Below the pieces are notes generated by a model that was given only the letters and a program-made list of their open reading frames with translations, did not search any database and was not told the DNA's origin. The translations under genes and the position numbers were made by a program. 37,355 nt of DNA from a bacterium. Lineage in GTDB: Bacteria; Zhuqueibacterota; QNDG01; JAFGCO01. The stretch spans positions 103,281 through 140,635 of the forward strand of contig JAFGGN010000085.1 of NCBI GenBank assembly GCA_016930535.1. Reading direction: 5' to 3'. Positions 1 through 7,806 of the stretch are shown here, in pieces; position 1 is the first letter of the stretch, and every line of letters begins with the position of its first letter.

Positions 1-911
1 GTCTCGAATGCGGCGGCCACCTGTTTCGGTTCCCGATACTTGCGGACCACGGCTTCCACGGCATCCCGGTCCTCGGTGACGCCCATCATGAAAACAATCT
101 CCGTTTCCTCTCCCGGGGCCAGATCGAATTCATGGTGCAATGATCCGATATTGTTGCCCCTCGGACATTCACTGTTTCTGGAAATGCCGGTTTCCACGAC
201 TTCGGGATTTGCCAGATCCCTGTAACGGCCTATAAACTGTTCACGGTCCGTGTCAAATCCCGAGTTCTTTTTGCTGCTCGAGAAAAACGTGGTCGTATCC
301 CTGAATTGGGTAAAGGCCTTGATAATGCCGTCTTTGATCCGGCTGTGAACGATATGACCTCCCCAGTCGAGATTGGTCTGATCGATAACGGCATCCCAGA
401 AACTGAATTCCACATAGCTGAAACTTGCCAGTTTTCTGGCACGGTCACCCGCGTTCCGTATTTTCACGACCCACAGCTCGCACGGACATTTTTCCTCGGA
501 GGATGCCGGCGGCACGAAATACAGGATCTCGACCGAAATACCCTTGTACAGGCTCGTGATGATGGTATAGGCCGTGCCGTGCCTGCATTTGTAGTTTTCG
601 AGCTGTTTATGGACAACGGGCTGCCATGTGGGGCTCCAGAAATCGCCGGTCTCCTGATCCCTCAGATAGATATAGCGTCCGGGCTGATCCGCGGGCACGG
701 CATTGTAGCGGTATCGCGTCACACGCCGGTTGCGCGGATCCCGTTCGAATGAAAAACCGCCGCCGGTATTCGATATGATTCCGCCGTATCGGCCTTCACC
801 GAGGTAATTCATCCACGGTGTGGGCGTATCGGGCCTGGTGATCACGAATTCTCCGGCTTCAATATCATGATATCCATAGGGATTTTCAATACGGGTGGGT
901 TTGCTGCTCAC
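1..911 (-). CDS. GH94-family sugar phosphorylase (cellobiose/chitobiose phosphorylase-like), N-terminal part
   Basis: Open frame of 303 codons running off the left edge, so only the N-terminus is present. Enzymes of this family cleave beta-linked disaccharides (cellobiose, diacetylchitobiose, cyclic glucans) with phosphate in the cytoplasm, giving a sugar 1-phosphate. The start of the protein carries the family's typical segments: 'NPYGYHDIEAGEFVITRPDT', then 'PWMNYLGEGRYGGIISNTGG', and further in 'FIGRYRDLANPEVVETGISR'. This is the N-terminal beta-sandwich region; the catalytic (alpha/alpha)6 barrel lies outside the window, so substrate cannot be judged. The start is GTG at 911, chosen because AAGGAGG lies a few bases upstream and no in-frame ATG fits as well. 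A sigma70-like promoter (956-989) sits directly upstream. No signal peptide, as expected for a cytoplasmic phosphorylase. Confidence 0.88.
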   Translation of the reverse strand, partial: MSSKPTRIENPYGYHDIEAGEFVITRPDTPTPWMNYLGEGRYGGIISNTGGGFSFERDPRNRRVTRYRYNAVPADQPGRYIYLRDQETGDFWSPTWQPVVHKQLENYKCRHGTAYTIITSLYKGISVEILYFVPPASSEEKCPCELWVVKIRNAGDRARKLASFSYVEFSFWDAVIDQTNLDWGGHIVHSRIKDGIIKAFTQFRDTTTFFSSSKKNSGFDTDREQFIGRYRDLANPEVVETGISRNSECPRGNNIGSLHHEFDLAPGEETEIVFMMGVTEDRDAVEAVVRKYREPKQVAAAFE

Positions 912-955
912 GCTTGTCCTCCTTAATCCGTTCCTCTTATACCGATATCAAACGA

Positions 956-989
956 ATTATAGGATAAGACATTGAAAATTGAAAGTCAA
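956..989 (-). promoter_or_regulatory. Putative sigma70-type promoter for the GH94 gene
   Basis: On the minus strand TTGACT (984-989) is followed after 17 bases by TATCCT (961-966), with a TATAAT (956-961) overlapping just downstream as an alternative -10. It lies about 50 bases before the GTG start of the phosphorylase gene, in the short gap after the small membrane protein gene. Confidence 0.5.
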
Positions 990-1001
990 GAGAAAGTTCA
1001 C

Positions 1002-1262
1002 TTACAGGAGTATCAGTCCGGTCACGGCCAGGACGAGAGCAGCATTCATCGACACCACAAAGGAATAAAACCAGAATCCGGGACGGCCCTGTTCTTCCTG
1101 CGTCATTTTCCGGTACTGATGCACATATTTGATGACATACAGGCGAATCAGCGGAAAATTGATCTGTATCCCCCTGTCTGAAAGATACGACACGATAACG
1201 ATGGAAGAAACGATTCCCCAGATCGCCAGGGCGATGGCCGGAACGAAAAACAGGTTTTCCAT
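1002..1262 (-). CDS. Small two-TM membrane protein, unknown function
   Basis: 86 residues with a hydrophobic segment at each end (about 4-25 and 66-86) and a charged, basic middle (about 29-60, with RLYVIKYVHQYRKM). It is probably an inner-membrane hairpin protein. The ATG at 1262 has a strong GGAGGTG ribosome site 5 bases upstream, which argues for real translation. It lies 5' of the GH94 gene on the same strand, separated by 90 bases that contain a promoter-like sequence, so it may be transcribed separately. I do not recognise a family; no functional claim is made. Confidence 0.65.
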   Translation of the reverse strand: MENLFFVPAIALAIWGIVSSIVIVSYLSDRGIQINFPLIRLYVIKYVHQYRKMTQEEQGRPGFWFYSFVVSMNAALVLAVTGLILL

Positions 1263-1307
1263 GATTCACCTCCGTTTTCAGGGATTACACCCGAACCGGA
1301 CTTATAT

Positions 1308-1499
1308 TCAACCGGATGTACCGGGGCTGCAGGCGGGATCGGCGCGGTTTGTCCGGCAACCGTATCGACTGCCATTCATGGATATGCCCGGACAATATCC
1401 TGTCATCAGCACATCCTGCGCAGATTATGGCGGCCACACGGTCACAGCGAAGCAAAGTACGATCACGGCCGAGACCCATTGGGTTTTCGAAAGGTTCAT
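1308..1499 (-). pseudogene. Possible small secreted Cys-containing protein interrupted by an in-frame TAA
   Basis: From the ATG at 1499 (AGGAGCG ribosome site upstream) 24 codons read as a good signal peptide (MNLSKTQ, then a hydrophobic stretch WVSAVIVLCFAVTVW, then PP). A TAA stop follows, and the same frame then continues for 38 codons to a TGA at 1308. The continuation begins SAQD, which would make a plausible signal-peptidase site, and contains three cysteines (GYCPG, YGCRT, PACSPG). If the TAA were a sense codon this would be a 63-residue secreted small Cys protein. It could equally be a real 24-residue membrane peptide or a chance arrangement. Confidence 0.25.
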
Positions 1500-1674
1500 G
1501 ACACGCTCCTGTTGATGATCACACGGTTTACCTGTCTGCGGACTTGATACAAACCTGTCCAGCGCAACATCACTCTGCCATGTTTCACGGAATATTATAA
1601 TTTAGAACACGCTGCACTAAATGCAAGTCTTCTTCACATTTAGCGGGTTAAAACGACCTGTTTCCTGCCTGAAT

Positions 1675-1703
1675 TTGACAATCCAGCCTGAATTGCCTAT
1701 CTT
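1675..1703 (+). promoter_or_regulatory. Promoter of the acetyl-beta-lysine operon
   Basis: Exact TTGACA (1675-1680), a 17-base spacer and TATCTT (1698-1703), about 54 bases before the first start codon at 1757. It is the only good match to a sigma70-type promoter in the 250-base gap and would drive the four plus-strand genes through 5549. Confidence 0.6.
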
Positions 1704-1756
1704 AACACTATGAACTGTGTCTGATGCCGGCACTGAGATCGTTTATGGAGGATATC

Positions 1757-1972
1757 ATGACATCAAAAGACAAGACGTATACGCCATATGACACCTACCT
1801 CCGTGGAGAAACCATCTACCACCCCATTTTTAAAGATACCGGAAAAGTCAAAAAAGTGATCCCCACAGTCAATCATATGCAGAAAATCTGGGTAAACTTC
1901 GACAAATGCGGTCCGAAAGTCCTGATTGCCAGCTGTGAAAAACCGGATAATAACGGGAAGGAACAGCAATAA
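1757..1972 (+). CDS. Small CarD/KOW-like domain protein
   Basis: 71 residues. The core '[19 protein letters not shown]' followed by '[17 protein letters not shown]' matches the pattern of short beta-barrel proteins resembling the CarD/TRCF interaction domain (G-x-x-I-x-H-P-x-F-x-x-G-x-V, then a V-x-F strand and a short strand ending the barrel). Such modules often bind RNA polymerase or nucleic acid, but short free-standing copies are mostly uncharacterised. The start at 1757 is chosen over an upstream ATG at 1724 because GGAGG lies a few bases upstream and the extra N-terminus looks non-coding. The stop codon is one base before the ATG of the lysine aminomutase, so it is the first gene of that operon and might have a regulatory role there (inference). 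Confidence 0.7.
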   Translation: MTSKDKTYTPYDTYLRGETIYHPIFKDTGKVKKVIPTVNHMQKIWVNFDKCGPKVLIASCEKPDNNGKEQQ

Positions 1973-1973
1973 A

Positions 1974-3299
1974 ATGAAACAATTCAACAGCAAGCAGCAG
2001 GACCTGGCCGAAAGAATCGATCATGATAGTATGTGGCAAAACTGGAAAAACTGGCAATGGCAGCAGAAACATACCATCAAGAGCATTCATGATTTCGAAC
2101 GACTGACCGATATCCGGTTTTCAGATGAGCAAAAAGCGATGCGGAACAAGACCGTGCAGAAATTCCCGATATCCATTACCCCGTATTATCTGAGTCTGAT
2201 CGATTTCAAAGATTATGAGAACGATCCGATTTTCAGGCAGAGTTTTCCATCTCCCCAGGAACTGACCATGCAGCCCTGCGAAATGGAAGATCCGCTGGCC
2301 GAAGAAAAAGACAGTCCGGCTCCCCAGATCACGCATCGTTATCCGGACCGCGTTCTGTTTCATGTCAGCAATGTCTGTGCGATGTACTGCCGGCATTGTA
2401 CGAGGAAACGAAAGGTCGGGGATCTGGATGATATCCCGGATAAAGTGACCCTGTTGCAGGGCATCGACTATATAAAAAAATCGCCGCAAATACGGGACGT
2501 TCTGCTTTCAGGAGGAGATCCGTTCATGCTGAGCGACGGATATCTGGACTGGATCCTGGGTGAGATTGAACGCATCGATCATGTGGAAGTGATCCGTGTG
2601 GGCACACGGACACCGGTAGTGCTGCCGTTTCGCATCACGGACGATCTGGTGGATATGCTGAAGTCTCATCGTCCTGTCTGGATCAATACGCATTTCAATC
2701 ACCCGAGGGAAATGACCGAATCCGCAAAACTGGCTCTTTCAAAAATGGCAGATGCGGGACTGCCCCTGGGCAACCAGACCGTTTTACTGGCCGGTGTCAA
2801 TGATTGTCCCCGCATTATCAAGCGCCTGATGCATAAACTTGTACAAAACAGGGTCCGGCCCTACTATCTGTATCAATGCGATCTGTCCGAAGGATTGTCG
2901 CATTTCAGAACCCCTGTCGGAAAGGGCATCGAAATCATCGAAAGCCTGATCGGACATACCAGCGGATTTGCAGTGCCCACTTATGTAATCGACGCGCCCG
3001 GCGGCGGAGGCAAGATCCCGGTGATGCCGAATTATCTGATCTCATGGTCCACGAACAAAGTGGTGCTCCGGAATTATGAAGGCGTCATCACCACGTACAA
3101 GGAGCCGGATTCCTATGAACCCATATTCTGTGACCGGAAATGTGCGGAATGCACCCTGCAGCTGAATCTGGACGAGGCCAATGAAACCGTAGCCACGGGC
3201 ATTGCCAGGCTTTTATCGGATGCGAACGAGTCCATGACGCTCGTTCCACAGGACCTGGACCGGTTCGAACGCAGAAATGCCGGGGACGAAACCGAATGA
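1974..3299 (+). CDS. ablA: Lysine 2,3-aminomutase
   Basis: 441 residues. Radical SAM, PLP-dependent enzyme that converts L-alpha-lysine to L-beta-lysine. The cluster motif CxxxCxxC is C135/C139/C142 (CAMYCRHC), and the PLP lysine is K347 in PGGGGKIP. The two aspartates that read the lysine epsilon-amino group in the clostridial enzyme are present: D303 in YQCDLS and D340 in VIDAPGG. Glutamate 2,3-aminomutases and EpmB-type enzymes differ at these sites, so lysine is the likely substrate. A C-terminal Cys trio (CDRKCAEC, 386-393) sits where the clostridial enzyme has its zinc site. ATG 1974 is preferred to the upstream in-frame start because it follows the previous stop directly and has AAGGA upstream. 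Its product is used by the acetyltransferase two genes on, for the osmolyte N-epsilon-acetyl-beta-lysine. It overlaps the symporter gene by four bases (ATGA). Confidence 0.93.
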   Translation: MKQFNSKQQDLAERIDHDSMWQNWKNWQWQQKHTIKSIHDFERLTDIRFSDEQKAMRNKTVQKFPISITPYYLSLIDFKDYENDPIFRQSFPSPQELTMQPCEMEDPLAEEKDSPAPQITHRYPDRVLFHVSNVCAMYCRHCTRKRKVGDLDDIPDKVTLLQGIDYIKKSPQIRDVLLSGGDPFMLSDGYLDWILGEIERIDHVEVIRVGTRTPVVLPFRITDDLVDMLKSHRPVWINTHFNHPREMTESAKLALSKMADAGLPLGNQTVLLAGVNDCPRIIKRLMHKLVQNRVRPYYLYQCDLSEGLSHFRTPVGKGIEIIESLIGHTSGFAVPTYVIDAPGGGGKIPVMPNYLISWSTNKVVLRNYEGVITTYKEPDSYEPIFCDRKCAECTLQLNLDEANETVATGIARLLSDANESMTLVPQDLDRFERRNAGDETE

Positions 3300-4717
3300 T
3301 CTGGATCGATTATGTCCTATTCGGACTATATTTCACTGCGGTTCTGGGTATCGGCTTTTATTTCTACCGGAAAAACACGGACCGTGAAGACTATTTTGTG
3401 GGCAGCCGGAACATATCCGCCTCTCATGTGGGCATGTCCCTGGTGGCCACGGATGTCGGCGGCGGATTCTCCATCGGCCTGGGAGGGCTGGGGTTCCTGA
3501 TCGGCCTGTCCGGCAGCTGGCTGCTTTTCACGGGACTGGCCGGTGCCTGGATGGTAGCCGTGATCATGGTGCCCCGTATCAAGAAACTCGGCGATACACA
3601 CCGTTTTCTGACCTACCCGGATTTCCTGAGGTACAGGTACGGCGGAACCGTGGCCCTGATCGCCGCCATCATATCGGGAATCGGATACCTCGGGTTCACC
3701 AGTGCCCAGATACTCGCCGGCGCCAAACTGGCGGCCGGAAGCGTTTTCTCGGATTTGACATGGATGGAGCCCCTGCATTTTTCCTTGTACGTCATGGCCG
3801 CGGTGATCCTGGTCTATACGGTGCTCGGGGGGCTCAAGGCCGTCATCTATACGGACACGGTCCAATGGTTCATTCTGCTTACCGGTCTGATCGGCTTCGG
3901 TATTCCGTTCGCCATCATCAAAACCGGCGGCTGGCACGCCCTGACCTCCAGCCTGCCTCCCTCCCATTTCAGGCTGGACAATGTCACGTGGGTTCAATTG
4001 TTCAACTGGTTCATCACGATTATTCCGGTCTGGTTCGTGGCCATGACACTGTATCAGCGCATTTATGCATGCCGGAATGAAAGGGAAGCAAGGAAGGCTT
4101 TTTTTATCGCCGGTCTGCTCGAATATCCCGTAATGGCCTTTGCAGGTGTCACGCTCGGCCTGGTCGCCCGCGTGGCTTTTCCGGAGGCCGAACCGGAAAT
4201 GGCCATGCCCATGCTCCTGCACAATGTATTGCCCGTGGGTGTCACCGGCATCGTACTCGCAGCTTATTTTTCGGCCGTGATGTCCACAGCTGACAGCTGC
4301 CTGATCGCTGCATCGAGCCATCTTGTCAACGATATGATCGGGAGTTCCGGAAAATCCGGGATTTCATCCAAAAACGCGGTCCGCATTTCACAAACAGGAA
4401 CCCTGGTCATAGGGACACTCGCCCTGTTTCTCGCCAGTTCCTTTCAGTCCGTCCTGGAAATCATCCTGCATGCGTATGCGTTTATGGTGGCGGGCCTGCT
4501 GATTCCTACATTGGGGGCATATTTCTGGAAAAAAAGCCATCCGGCAGCGGCCCTGATCAGCATGGTCGGAGGCGGCAGTCTCACGCTGGTTCTGATCGTT
4601 TTAAAGTCGAAACCGTGGCTCGGTCTGGATCCCAGTTTTTTCGGTATCTGTCTGTCCCTGTTCCTTTTCGTGCCGCTTTCACTCATTCTGAAGAGAAAGG
4701 AATCCCATGCCCGATAA
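3296..4717 (+). CDS. Sodium:solute symporter (SSS family)
   Basis: 473 residues with about 13 hydrophobic segments, typical of the SSS/PutP fold. Family marks are '[20 protein letters not shown]' near residue 35, '[17 protein letters not shown]' near 180, and '[20 protein letters not shown]' near 325, the last being the conserved TM8 segment that takes part in Na+ binding. It is translationally coupled to the aminomutase (ATGA overlap) and its 3' end overlaps the acetyltransferase start by 11 bases. A symporter between ablA and ablB suggests uptake of lysine, acetyl-beta-lysine or another compatible solute with Na+, but the substrate cannot be read from sequence. Confidence 0.9.
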   Translation: MIWIDYVLFGLYFTAVLGIGFYFYRKNTDREDYFVGSRNISASHVGMSLVATDVGGGFSIGLGGLGFLIGLSGSWLLFTGLAGAWMVAVIMVPRIKKLGDTHRFLTYPDFLRYRYGGTVALIAAIISGIGYLGFTSAQILAGAKLAAGSVFSDLTWMEPLHFSLYVMAAVILVYTVLGGLKAVIYTDTVQWFILLTGLIGFGIPFAIIKTGGWHALTSSLPPSHFRLDNVTWVQLFNWFITIIPVWFVAMTLYQRIYACRNEREARKAFFIAGLLEYPVMAFAGVTLGLVARVAFPEAEPEMAMPMLLHNVLPVGVTGIVLAAYFSAVMSTADSCLIAASSHLVNDMIGSSGKSGISSKNAVRISQTGTLVIGTLALFLASSFQSVLEIILHAYAFMVAGLLIPTLGAYFWKKSHPAAALISMVGGGSLTLVLIVLKSKPWLGLDPSFFGICLSLFLFVPLSLILKRKESHAR

Positions 4718-5549
4718 ACTGATAAAAATAGGACATTCACTCATTCAGCACGGGGACGAAAACAGGCGTGTCTATCTGATGAAGCTTGATAAAAGGGATC
4801 TGAACGATATCGTGCCCCGCATCGAAACACTGGCCGAAAAACAGCATTACGGAAAAATATTCTGCAAGGTGCCGGAATGGGCCAAAAACCAGTTTGAGAA
4901 GTGCCACTATCAGATGAAAGCCTTTATACCCGGTTTTTATCGGGGAAAACGGAATGTGTACTTTATGTCGAAATTCCTCAATCCCGACCGGTCGAAATTG
5001 TCCGGGGAAATGCGCACCAAAATAACGGACAACCTTCGCCTGGCAGAAACAAAGGCAGAGGAAAACAGCCGCATAACGATTCAGCGATCATGCAGCATCC
5101 GGAAACTTAAAGAAACGCAGATGAAGACCCTGGCCCGTCTGTATGACCGGGTCTATGATTCTTATCCGTTCCCCATCACCAATCCCGGGTACCTGAAACG
5201 GACCATGAAATCCCATATCGATTATTTTGGCGTATTTATGAACAGAAGACTGATCGCGGCGGCTTCCGGGGAAAAAGACATGGATGCGGCTTCAGCAGAA
5301 ATGACCGACTTTGCCACCCTGCCCGAGCACCGGGGAAAGGGTCTGGCCACTGCACTGCTTCTGCGCATGGAAAAAGAGATGCGGGAGCAGCATATCATCA
5401 CATTGTACACCATCGCCCGTGCCCTGTCCCCGGGTATGAACATCACATTTGCACGGACCGGTTATCATTACACCGGGACATTGATCAACAACACACAAAT
5501 AGCCGGCCGGATCGAATCCATGAATGTCTGGTACAAGCATATTGCCTGA
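4707..5549 (+). CDS. ablB: Beta-lysine N-acetyltransferase (GNAT)
   Basis: 280 residues. It acetylates the epsilon-amino group of beta-lysine with acetyl-CoA to give the compatible solute N-epsilon-acetyl-beta-lysine, best known from methanogens and some bacteria under salt stress. The first ~120 residues form the AblB-specific N-terminal part ('CKVPEWAKNQFEKCHYQMKA' near 53, 'GFYRGKRNVYFMSKFL' near 76). The C-terminal half is a GNAT fold with the acetyl-CoA loop in 'LPEHRGKGLATALL' (205-218). The assignment rests on the N-terminal region and on the position two genes after lysine 2,3-aminomutase. The ribosome site AAAGGA lies inside the end of the symporter gene. It ends 16 bases from the convergent oxidoreductase gene, with no obvious terminator between. 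Confidence 0.9.
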   Translation: MPDKLIKIGHSLIQHGDENRRVYLMKLDKRDLNDIVPRIETLAEKQHYGKIFCKVPEWAKNQFEKCHYQMKAFIPGFYRGKRNVYFMSKFLNPDRSKLSGEMRTKITDNLRLAETKAEENSRITIQRSCSIRKLKETQMKTLARLYDRVYDSYPFPITNPGYLKRTMKSHIDYFGVFMNRRLIAAASGEKDMDAASAEMTDFATLPEHRGKGLATALLLRMEKEMREQHIITLYTIARALSPGMNITFARTGYHYTGTLINNTQIAGRIESMNVWYKHIA

Positions 5550-5565
5550 ACTATTGGCCTTCTTT

Positions 5566-6543
5566 TCATGGAGCCTTCCTGTTCACGGCCCTGATGTTTT
5601 CGATGACTTTCATGTTTGCCACTGCATCCGTAAGCGGCGTGGGTACGTCCGTATCACGAATGACCGACAGGGAAAACCTGTCGCCCTGCAATGTGTATTG
5701 ATCCGCGATTTCAAATGGTTTCTCCTGGATTCCTTCGACCGTGTGCACCCACAAACGGCAGGAGCGGTCATTGGGCGCGTTGAACGGAATCTCGATTTCG
5801 ATGCGGCCTTCAGTGCCCATAATCCATACACGCTGATAATTGAAAAGCTGGGTGGAACAGGTGAACCCGGATGTGCCATCTTGAAAAACGAGTACCGCGG
5901 AACACAGCCTGTCCGTATGGAACACCGGATCGGTTTCTATGTGCCCCATTACATGAACGGGTTCGGCCTGAAACAAGTATCTGGACAGGGAGATGTTGTA
6001 ACAGCCGATATCCATGAGCGCCCCGCCTCCGTATTCCGCCTTGTTGCGTATGTTATCCGGATCGTCATTATAATAGGAGAATACCGACTGGATAGCCCTG
6101 AGCTTACCGATCCGCCCGTTTTCCACGCATTCCTTCGCATAATCCCATTGGGGATGAAACCTGTACATAAAGGCTTCCATCACTTTTAAATGCGGATATT
6201 TTTTGGAGGCATCCACGAGGCACTGTGCATCTGCAACGGACATGCCGACCGGTTTTTCACACAGCACATGTTTTCCCGATTCAAGTGCCCTCACGGACCA
6301 TGGCACATGCAGATGGTTGGGCAGCGGATTGTAGACCGCATCGATATCAGGGTCAGCCAGCAGATCCTCGTACGATCCGTAAAATTTGGGAATATGCAGG
6401 CGTTTCGCGACAGATTCCGCTTTTTGAAGAGATCTTGATGCAATGGCGGTTATTTCACAGTATTCCCCATTCTGCATGGCCGGAATGACCTTTTCGATCC
6501 CTATTCTGGCCGTGCTTAACACGCCCCATCTCAGTTTTTTCAT
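5566..6543 (-). CDS. Gfo/Idh/MocA family NAD(P)-dependent oxidoreductase
   Basis: 325 residues. The N-terminal Rossmann domain begins 'LRWGVLSTARIG', the form seen in the dihydrodiol dehydrogenase/xylose dehydrogenase branch of this family. 'GKHVLCEKPVG' holds the conserved EKP catalytic/cofactor motif near residue 90, and the C-terminal alpha/beta domain carries 'GGGALMDIGCYNIS' with the usual D-x-G-x-Y-x-I. It likely oxidises or reduces a sugar, inositol or related polyol; the substrate is unknown. Start at 6543 (MKKLRW) is chosen over the in-frame ATG at 6591 because the latter has no ribosome site and adds 16 non-conserved residues. It lies 63 bases after the one-TM protein gene on the same strand and may share its transcript. 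Confidence 0.87.
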   Translation of the reverse strand: MKKLRWGVLSTARIGIEKVIPAMQNGEYCEITAIASRSLQKAESVAKRLHIPKFYGSYEDLLADPDIDAVYNPLPNHLHVPWSVRALESGKHVLCEKPVGMSVADAQCLVDASKKYPHLKVMEAFMYRFHPQWDYAKECVENGRIGKLRAIQSVFSYYNDDPDNIRNKAEYGGGALMDIGCYNISLSRYLFQAEPVHVMGHIETDPVFHTDRLCSAVLVFQDGTSGFTCSTQLFNYQRVWIMGTEGRIEIEIPFNAPNDRSCRLWVHTVEGIQEKPFEIADQYTLQGDRFSLSVIRDTDVPTPLTDAVANMKVIENIRAVNRKAP

Positions 6544-6606
6544 ATCAGCTGTTCTCCCTGGCTGAAGCAGGATTATGTTTTTGTCCTGCATGAATCGACG
6601 GAATAA

Positions 6607-7272
6607 TTATTTAAAATCGCTGTGTCTGGACAGCGTATAAACCAGGCGCTGCACGATCTCCAGTTTCTCGAAAAGTGTTTCCGGAGACACACGTTTGCCC
6701 GCGTAAAAGACAATCAGAGTCTGGCCGCCACTCTCGGCGCAGATGCGTTTTTCGCGCTCGAAAAAGGACACCACTTCCTGGGTGAACATATTCTGAATGG
6801 CAGCCGGTTCCCTGCCTTTGAGCAGGTATTTTTTGGAAAATTCCGGATACTGCTCGAAATTAATATCCTGATATCCGAATGCCTTTCCTATTTTATGAAA
6901 GAAATATTCCGGCCTCACTTCAAAATACGGCAGATTCAGACGGCTCGAGTGAAAAAGAAACACGGTCTGCCTGTGCGTTTGCCTGTTTCTTCCGTGCCCG
7001 ATGATATACTGATAATCGAATATCCATTCAAATCCCGTATCCGTGTTTTTCTGCAGCATATTGAACAGGCGCCGGGAATGTCCCAGCTTGAAAAGACGTA
7101 TGTTTTGCGCATCCGGAAGCGGATCTGTCCCTGATTTTGCCGTAAACGAATAACCGCGCAACTTTGCCTTTTCCTCGATGGCAAGCGTGCGTTTTTTCTC
7201 GTATCGAACCAATAGAATGATGATGAACAGGATAACAACCACAAATGCCGCGATGATCATGACAGGATCCAT
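6607..7272 (-). CDS. Membrane-anchored protein of unknown function, one N-terminal TM
   Basis: 221 residues: an N-terminal hydrophobic helix (about 3-23, MIIAAFVVVILFIIILLV), then a basic stretch and a soluble domain of about 190 residues with 'GFEWIFDYQYIIGHGRNRQT' and 'NLPYFEVRPEYFFHKIGKAF'. No catalytic motif is recognised. The general form (single TM, then a domain with alternating beta strands and a 'FEVRPE' segment) resembles DUF-type proteins found in many Gram-negative genomes, but I cannot name one. ATG 7272 has GGGAGG eight bases upstream; the extra 16 residues of the longest ORF are unlikely. Confidence 0.7.
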   Translation of the reverse strand: MDPVMIIAAFVVVILFIIILLVRYEKKRTLAIEEKAKLRGYSFTAKSGTDPLPDAQNIRLFKLGHSRRLFNMLQKNTDTGFEWIFDYQYIIGHGRNRQTHRQTVFLFHSSRLNLPYFEVRPEYFFHKIGKAFGYQDINFEQYPEFSKKYLLKGREPAAIQNMFTQEVVSFFEREKRICAESGGQTLIVFYAGKRVSPETLFEKLEIVQRLVYTLSRHSDFK

Positions 7273-7806
7273 GAGTCTGGCCTCCCAAAAAATGACATTC
7301 AAACCACATTGCCGATACATCGGATATTACAATTTAAAGGCCCGATCGACAAAAATCAAGTGATGAAAGGCTTCCGGGCATTAAAAAACACCTGCACCTA
7401 AACCGGTTCACCCGCCTTATCAATTCTCATCATTTCATCAAAAACAAGACCCACTCCACCGACCGTTGGAGAGTCCTCGATTAAACCGGATTGGGGGTCC
7501 GTGTCGCTTGTCCAGTCTGTGCAGTGCCTGCGTTTTTAAAACAGTAATTTTCAGTGCCGCGAAACGGAGAATGGATCTGTGCCGCTCCGGAACTGATCAT
7601 GACATTTTGCCGATAAAACTGCACAGGATGCTTTCATTCCATGATCATCAGAAAATTTTTCTGCAGATTAAAGTATGGATGCAGTCTGATTCTGAAGTTA
7701 ATATTAATACACATAATTGATGTATTTACATTAATTATAGTATTAAAAGAAAATTACGGCAGCAATGTAACTGAGAAGGATATCATTCTTTTTTGCATGT
7801 ATATAT
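7273..7806. other. Intergenic region without a convincing gene
   Basis: About 530 bases between two minus-strand genes. Short ORFs here have no good ribosome site or protein-like composition. The right half (7690-7800) is strongly AT-rich and contains an imperfect inverted repeat: ATAATTGATGT (7713-7723), four bases, ACATTAATTAT (7728-7738), 10 of 11 pairs. It has no adjoining T-run, so it could be an operator or a weak 3' hairpin for the beta-barrel gene. The left part would hold the promoter for the 7272 gene, but I see no clear match. Confidence 0.4.

Noticed and set aside
1974..3299. EpmB (EF-P lysylation) or glutamate 2,3-aminomutase
   Set aside because: Both lysine-reading aspartates (D303, D340) are present and the gene is in an operon with ablB; no epmA or efp is nearby.
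3326..4321. 331-residue minus-strand ORF
   Set aside because: Antisense to the SSS symporter; composition of a shadow frame (many Gly, His, Gln).
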